Shown: one piece after another, positions 59,674-64,000 of the stretch | How positions within the stretch are numbered: the first letter of the stretch is position 1 | Layout of the letters: each line of letters opens with the position of its first letter | Assembly: GCA_963747535.1 (NCBI GenBank) | Contig: CAVVFX010000002.1 | Coordinates: forward strand, 248,001 to 312,000 | Direction: 5' to 3' | Origin: CAVVFX01 sp963747535 | GTDB lineage: Bacteria; Acidobacteriota; Terriglobia; Bryobacterales; Bryobacteraceae | DNA length: 64,000 nt | Translations under genes and position numbers: made by a program | Notes under the pieces: model-generated | Database searches by the model: none | What the model saw: only the letters and a program-made list of their open reading frames with translations | What the model was told of the DNA's origin: nothing

Positions 59674-60715
59674 TTTTTTGAAGCTGCTGGACCTATCGGC
59701 GCAAGGACCAGTCAATCCTTCGTAAACCGCGTTACCGGAAAAGTGCGAACCTATCTGTCCTCTTTAGTCGCCCGGCGTTTACCAACGTGTCCGCTCCAGG
59801 CGATTGAAGGCATCCGGAAGCTATCCAGACAAGAAGCGCACGTCGCGTAAAACTACAGCCCAAGGGTCCAAGAAACGCACTGTGGGATGCTGAGAGCAGC
59901 CCCTACGATCAATATCGTAGGGCTTACCGTTCTTCTTGTCTGTATGGTTTTTCGGCTTCTTGAGGTTCGGCCGAACTGTTCCTGGGCGCCGTAGCAAAAC
60001 TGATTCACTTGGGTTGCACACAATATCTCCAGGCCCGTCCGGGAGTTGGAAGCACCCCCTATCCGAATTCGCCTGACCCCATGATAGAAGTGGAATTAGG
60101 TATTGGACGTGTGCGCCGTCGACGGAATGAGCCCGCGGGATCGCGATCGTCGTCGTGGTGGCAAAAGTTCCTTGATAACTGAAATTTTTGGACAGGGAAT
60201 CAGGCAATCCAAATTGGCTTCGTTTCGTCAGAAAGGTAATCAGCCAGTCCGGGCCGCCTCGGATTGGGTTCGTTTCGCCACGTAGTGCCCGACTGTCACT
60301 TAGTCAAATTGGCTTCGTTTCGTCAGAAAGGTAATCAGCCAGTCCGGGCTCTTCCCGGATTGGCTTCGTTTCGTCAAAAACGACTACCCAAGCGCCGATG
60401 TCTAAGTCACGGACATGCACTCTGTCCGGCGGTCTGCGAGCGATTGCGGCTTGACGGGCCGTTACATACCTCGGCTGCGACAACTCGGGCCGCTAATGCA
60501 ACTGGCTCCTCACTCCTGATTCCTGGACGGAAAGCCTACGCACCTTAAGTTACCGCCTATGGGACGCCATGCTGCCCCACACCGGTCTGTCGTACTGCGA
60601 CTGCGAGTGCCAGCCGGTTTGCCACGGCCGCTCGTGGGCCTGTGGCGCGGCCGAACGGCTGCCCGAAGCGGATCAGGAGTATGCGACAAAGACGAGCTGT
60701 GTTACGTTACCTGAC
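59674..60715. other. Gene-poor decayed stretch
   Basis: About 1 kb without a supportable gene. A minus-strand frame of 128 codons at 59821-60207 has no recognisable motif and contains unusual composition. The most ordered part is the tandem repeat array at 60211-60382. The rest looks like decayed accessory DNA between the dead toxin gene and the acyl-CoA dehydrogenase. Confidence 0.5.
60211..60382. repeat. Tandem array of four 45-51 bp units
   Basis: Units begin at about 60211, 60261, 60306 and 60357 with the core ATTGGCTTCGTTTCGTCA. Units 1 and 3 are identical over 44 bp (60211-60254 and 60306-60349), including AGAAAGGTAATCAGCCAGTC. Units 2 and 4 keep only the first 20-25 bp with substitutions. 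The array is non-coding in the visible frames. Confidence 0.8.
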
Positions 60716-61888
60716 ATGAACGCTTCGGTTCCGCCGCTGACGCAGTTGAACGAGGAAGAACAGCTCTTTCGCGACACCGTAAGAAAATTCGCGCGCCAGC
60801 AGATCGCGCCGCATGTGCGCGAAATGGACGAGTGCGGCGTATTCCGTAAGGACCTGCTGCGGCAGTTCTTCGAACTCGGTCTGATGGGGATCGAGATTCC
60901 CGAAGAGTATGGCGGATCGGGCGGCAGCTTCTTCCAATGTGTATTGGCGATCGAGGAACTTTCCGCGGTGGATCCTTCGGCCGGGGTAATCGTGGACGTG
61001 CAGAACACCATCGTCAACAACGTGTTTTTGCACTATGCGAGTGACCATCTGAAGCGCAAATATCTGCCCCGGCTGGCGGCGGACGCTGTAGGGTCCTATG
61101 CGTTGTCCGAAGCCGGCTCAGGATCGGATGCCTTCGCTCTGGCGACGCTGGCCGTCGAGCACATCGATCCTTCCGGGGACGATCACTTCCTGCTGAACGG
61201 GCGCAAACTATGGATCACCAACGCGGGTGAATCGGATGTGTTCGTGGTGTTCGCCAACGCGAATCCGGCGGCGGGTTACAAGGGCATTACGGGATTCGTA
61301 GTGGAGCGGGGATTTCCCGGTTTCCAGGTCGGCAAGAAGGAGGATAAGCTCGGGCTGCGCGCGTCATCCACTTGCGAGCTGCTGCTCGACAACTGCCGCG
61401 TGCCGCGCGAGAACGTGATTGGCCAGGTGGGCAAAGGCTACAAGATCGCGATCGAGACGTTGAACGAAGGGCGCATTGCAATCGGGGCGCAGATGATCGG
61501 GCTGGCTCGCGGCGCTCTGGAGGCTGCCATCGGGTACGCGAAACATCGCAAACAGTTCGGCAAAGCCATTGCCGAATTCCAGGGCGTACAGTTTCAGCTG
61601 TCGGTGATGGCGACCGAACTGGAGGCCGCGCGTTTGCTGGTGTACAACGCAGCACGGCTGCGCGATGCGGGAAGGCCTTTTGTTGCGGAAGCCGCTATGG
61701 CGAAGTATTATTCTTCAGAGGTGGCGGAGAAGGTGGCGTCGAAGTCGATCGAGATCCACGGCGGCGTGGGGATCACCAGGGACTGTTCCGTGGAGAAGCT
61801 TTACCGCGACGCCAAGATCGGCCGGATCTATGAAGGCACGAGCAATATACAATTGCTAACCATCGCCAAGAAACTACTGGGGAAATAA
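60716..61888 (+). CDS. Acyl-CoA dehydrogenase
   Basis: The ATG at 60716 gives 390 residues, normal for the family; a longer frame from 60569 adds Cys-rich nonsense. The three domains are in order: the N-terminal helices (EEEQLFRDTVRKFARQQIAP), the middle barrel with SYALSEAGSGSDAFALATLA and KLWITNAGESDVFVVFANAN, and the C-terminal helical domain with GRIAIGAQMIGLARGALEAA, HRKQFGKAIAEFQGVQFQLS and IHGGVGITRDCSVEKLYRDA. The catalytic base is the Glu of IYEGTSNIQL, as in short/branched-chain enzymes. Electron acceptor genes (etfAB) are not nearby. Confidence 0.95.
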   Translation: MNASVPPLTQLNEEEQLFRDTVRKFARQQIAPHVREMDECGVFRKDLLRQFFELGLMGIEIPEEYGGSGGSFFQCVLAIEELSAVDPSAGVIVDVQNTIVNNVFLHYASDHLKRKYLPRLAADAVGSYALSEAGSGSDAFALATLAVEHIDPSGDDHFLLNGRKLWITNAGESDVFVVFANANPAAGYKGITGFVVERGFPGFQVGKKEDKLGLRASSTCELLLDNCRVPRENVIGQVGKGYKIAIETLNEGRIAIGAQMIGLARGALEAAIGYAKHRKQFGKAIAEFQGVQFQLSVMATELEAARLLVYNAARLRDAGRPFVAEAAMAKYYSSEVAEKVASKSIEIHGGVGITRDCSVEKLYRDAKIGRIYEGTSNIQLLTIAKKLLGK

Positions 61889-61909
61889 ATCCGTCACAAT
61901 AGGAGTATT

Positions 61910-62707
61910 ATGCGCTCCATAGCTGTTTTCGGAACGATATTGATGGCCCTGCCTCTAGCGCTGCCCGTGAGAGCCGCGGACGCGGGCAAGGATCCCGACC
62001 CACAAGAGATCATCCACCGGTTTGCCGCCAAGGAGGCGGAGTTCTCTCAGGCCAGGGGCAATTATACCTATCGCCAGACCGTGAAGATTGTTGAACTCGA
62101 TCCGTCCGGCAATCAGCAGGGCCAGTACGAGATGGTGGAAGACATTATCTTCACACCGGACGGCAAACGCAGCTCGAAGGTTATTCGCGCGCCTATGTCG
62201 ACCCTCCATATCCTGCTGACGCCTGAAGACGAGCAGGATTTGCGGAGCGTCCAGCCGTTTGTTCTGACCACCGACCAGATACCGTATTACGACATCGCAT
62301 ATCTAGGTCGGCAGAAAGTGGATGAGGTCGGCTGTTTCGCGTTTTCCGTAAAGCCCAAAAAACTGGAGAAAGGCAAGCGGTACTTCGAGGGGCAGATCTG
62401 GGTGGATGACCGCGATCTGCAGATTGTGAAGACCTACGGCAAAGGTGTTGGGATCGTCAAGAAGGGGAACGAGTTCCCGCGCTTCGAGACCTACCGCGAG
62501 CAGATCGACGGCAAGTACTGGTTCCCGACCTACACGCACGCGGACGATGTCCTGCACTTTCCGGGACAGGATCAGCGCATCACTATGACGGTGAAGTATC
62601 AGGATTACAAACAGTTCAAGAGCCAGACGAACATCACGTTCGGCGACGAGGCTACGGACCCGGGCAAGAAGCCGGATACGAATCCGCAGATTACTCCTAA
62701 GAAGTAG
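61910..62707 (+). CDS. Exported lipoprotein-carrier-like hypothetical protein
   Basis: A 265-residue protein with a signal peptide (MRSIAVFGTILMALPLALPV, cleavage after RAADA). The body FAAKEAEFSQARGNYTYRQT, VKIVELDPSGNQQGQYEMVE, then GRQKVDEVGCFAFSVKPKKL and YFEGQIWVDDRDLQIVKTYG follows the LolA/outer-membrane lipoprotein-sorting pattern: a beta-sheet half-barrel where a target is first acted on and then written on by a secreted factor. A Lys/Pro-rich tail (DPGKKPDTNPQITPKK) ends it. It is 21 bp after the acyl-CoA dehydrogenase gene, so it is probably co-transcribed. Function is unknown. Confidence 0.7.
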   Translation: MRSIAVFGTILMALPLALPVRAADAGKDPDPQEIIHRFAAKEAEFSQARGNYTYRQTVKIVELDPSGNQQGQYEMVEDIIFTPDGKRSSKVIRAPMSTLHILLTPEDEQDLRSVQPFVLTTDQIPYYDIAYLGRQKVDEVGCFAFSVKPKKLEKGKRYFEGQIWVDDRDLQIVKTYGKGVGIVKKGNEFPRFETYREQIDGKYWFPTYTHADDVLHFPGQDQRITMTVKYQDYKQFKSQTNITFGDEATDPGKKPDTNPQITPKK

Positions 62708-62722
62708 AAAATGACTCCGTGG

Positions 62723-62750
62723 CGCAGACCATCGTTTTTTGTGGTCTGCG
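62723..62750. repeat. REP-like palindrome, copy 5
   Basis: CGCAGACCA at 62723-62731, loop TCGTTTTTTG, TGGTCTGCG at 62742-62750. The loop is identical to that of copy 4, and the flanking G/C pair has changed to C/G in both arms. Confidence 0.85.
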
Positions 62751-62807
62751 TTCCGCTGGGCAGCCTTGGTCCGCCCTGCAGGCTTTTGTGAGATGATTTT
62801 AGACTTC

Positions 62808-64000
62808 ATGAGAGCACTGGTTCTATTTCTGTCCCTCGCGCTGCCGGCACTCGGCTCTACGCAGAAATTCGACGTCGTCGTCTACGGCGGAACTGCCGGC
62901 GGCGTGATCGCGGCTGTCAGCGCCGCACGCGAAGGACTGCGGACTGCATTGATTGAGCCCGGCCACCACCTGGGCGGCATGGTGTCCGGCGGTCTGAGCG
63001 ACACCGACTTCGGCAAGAAAGAAGTGATAGGCGGCTATGCGCTGGAATTCTACGCGCGTGTGGCGGAGCATTATCACTTATCGCGCTTCGGCGTGCCGGT
63101 CGCGTGGTATCACGAGCCCCACGTTGCCGAGGATATCTTCCGGCAGATGCTCGGTGAAGCGAACGTCGCGGTATTCGAGAACCATGCGCTGCGCGAGAAG
63201 AACGGAGTGCGCAAAGATGGAGCCACGCTGCTCGAAATCGAACTGGACAGCGGCGACGTCTTCGCCGGCCAGATCTTCATGGATTGCAGCTACGAAGGCG
63301 ATCTGATGGCGCAGGCGGGCGTCTCCTACACCTACGGACGAGAAGGCGCGGCACAGTACAATGAATCGCTCGCCGGGGTGCGCGGCAAGACGCCGTTCCA
63401 CCAGTTCCTCGTCAACGTCTCGCCGTATGACGATCAACACCATCTATTGCCCGAAATCTCCGCCGGGAAACTGCTGCCGCCGGGCTCTCCGGATAAGAAA
63501 GTGCAGTCCTACAACTACCGTATGTGTTTGTCGGAAGTTCCCGCGAACATGGTCAGTTTTCTCAGGCCGGAAGGCTACGATCCGCATCGCTATGAATTGC
63601 TGGCGCGGCTGATCGCGGCGCGTACCCAGGCGGAAGGCAAGGTCCCGTCACTCAAAACGTTTCTGAAAATCGACCCGATACCGAACGGCAAGGCCGACAT
63701 AAACAATCAGGGTGCATTTTCCACCGATTACATCGGCGGCAGCTACGACTATCCCGAAGGCGACTATCGAACCCGCGCGAGAATCGCCAAAGCGCATCGC
63801 GACTACCAGGCCGGCCTCTTCTATTTCCTCGCCAACGACCCCAAGGTTCCCGAGGTCTTGCGCAACGAATTGAACCACTGGGGACTCGCCAGGGATGAGT
63901 TCGCCGACACCGATCACTGGCCCAACCAGCTATATATTCGCGAGGCGCGTCGCATGGTCGGCGAATATGTCGTGGTCCAGAAGGATGTGCAGACGGAACT
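62808..64000 (+). CDS. Exported FAD-dependent oxidoreductase, 3' end cut by window edge
   Basis: The frame opens at the ATG at 62808 and is still open at the right edge (397 codons). A short signal peptide (MRALVLFLSLALPALGS) is followed directly by the dinucleotide site KFDVVVYGGTAGGVIAAVSA (GGTAGG), then GHHLGGMVSGGLSDTDFG and MDCSYEGDLMAQAGVSYTYG. These are hallmarks of PF12831-type FAD oxidoreductases. It is related to the protein at 25656 but uses a Sec-type signal and a different N-terminus. The substrate is unknown. Confidence 0.88.
   Translation, partial: MRALVLFLSLALPALGSTQKFDVVVYGGTAGGVIAAVSAAREGLRTALIEPGHHLGGMVSGGLSDTDFGKKEVIGGYALEFYARVAEHYHLSRFGVPVAWYHEPHVAEDIFRQMLGEANVAVFENHALREKNGVRKDGATLLEIELDSGDVFAGQIFMDCSYEGDLMAQAGVSYTYGREGAAQYNESLAGVRGKTPFHQFLVNVSPYDDQHHLLPEISAGKLLPPGSPDKKVQSYNYRMCLSEVPANMVSFLRPEGYDPHRYELLARLIAARTQAEGKVPSLKTFLKIDPIPNGKADINNQGAFSTDYIGGSYDYPEGDYRTRARIAKAHRDYQAGLFYFLANDPKVPEVLRNELNHWGLARDEFADTDHWPNQLYIREARRMVGEYVVVQKDVQTE

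Noticed and set aside
59821..60207. 128-codon minus-strand frame as a gene
   Set aside because: No recognisable motif, mixed codon use and location in decayed DNA; not supported beyond length.
60211..60382. CRISPR array
   Set aside because: Units are contiguous, degenerate and of unequal length, with no distinct spacers and no cas genes.
60569..60715. Cys-rich N-terminal extension of the acyl-CoA dehydrogenase
   Set aside because: The family starts near the ATG at 60716, and the extension has no homology pattern or ribosome site.

Overview
The window looks like chromosomal DNA from an Acidobacteriota bacterium, probably of the Solibacter/Bryobacter type. This is an inference from gene content: a Cna-B/TonB-dependent giant receptor next to GntR, AraC and MFS sugar genes, a PEP-CTERM protein, paired MacB-type permeases, two Tat-exported FAD oxidoreductase families, high GC, and many short intergenic palindromes. 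No rRNA or tRNA gene was seen.

Layout. 1-0.5 kb: the end of an OmpR-type response regulator. 0.8-8 kb: a carbohydrate or sugar-acid uptake region (MFS transporter with its GntR regulator, an AraC regulator divergent from a TonB-dependent receptor), then a decayed CocE/NonD hydrolase tail. 8.3-11.5 kb: two SAM methyltransferases, a tiny membrane protein, a YraN nuclease-fold protein and galT. 11.6-14 kb: an MFS transporter and an SMP-30 lactonase, whose upstream region carries a 2.6 kb two-gene transposon (DDE transposase plus DruA-like DUF4338 protein). Next to it lies a hicB antitoxin killed by a stop codon. 17-21 kb: a signalling module (PAS histidine kinase, double KaiC ATPase, zinc-ribbon protein, membrane protein). 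21-27.6 kb: a PEP-CTERM protein, two ABC permeases, a MITE-like inverted repeat, an MBL hydrolase and a Tat-exported FAD oxidoreductase.

27.8-45.6 kb is a glycan region. It holds seven multi-spanning GT-C-like or GT87-like proteins, an SDR-GT2 fusion and a split transketolase, interrupted by an IS1634-family element. 45.6-57 kb is a Tad/Flp pilus locus: LuxR-type regulator, PilZ-like protein, membrane glycosyltransferase-like protein, two Flp pilins, a terminator, then cpaB-cpaC-cpaE-cpaF-tadB-tadC. It ends with two near-identical 32-residue membrane miniproteins and a pair encoding a squalene-cyclase-repeat protein and a DUF362 lipoprotein. No prepilin peptidase gene is present here.

58.6-60.7 kb is a decayed accessory patch with a Phd antitoxin, a frameshifted VapC toxin and a tandem 45-51 bp repeat array. 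The window closes with an acyl-CoA dehydrogenase, a secreted lipoprotein-carrier-like protein and the start of a second FAD oxidoreductase.

Scattered through the window is a family of about 30 bp palindromes with GGGCAGACCA / TGGTCTGCCC arms. The best candidates for new biology are the twin miniproteins of the Tad locus, the SDR-GT2/split-transketolase operon, the transposon pairing a DruA-like protein with a DDE transposase, and the palindrome family.
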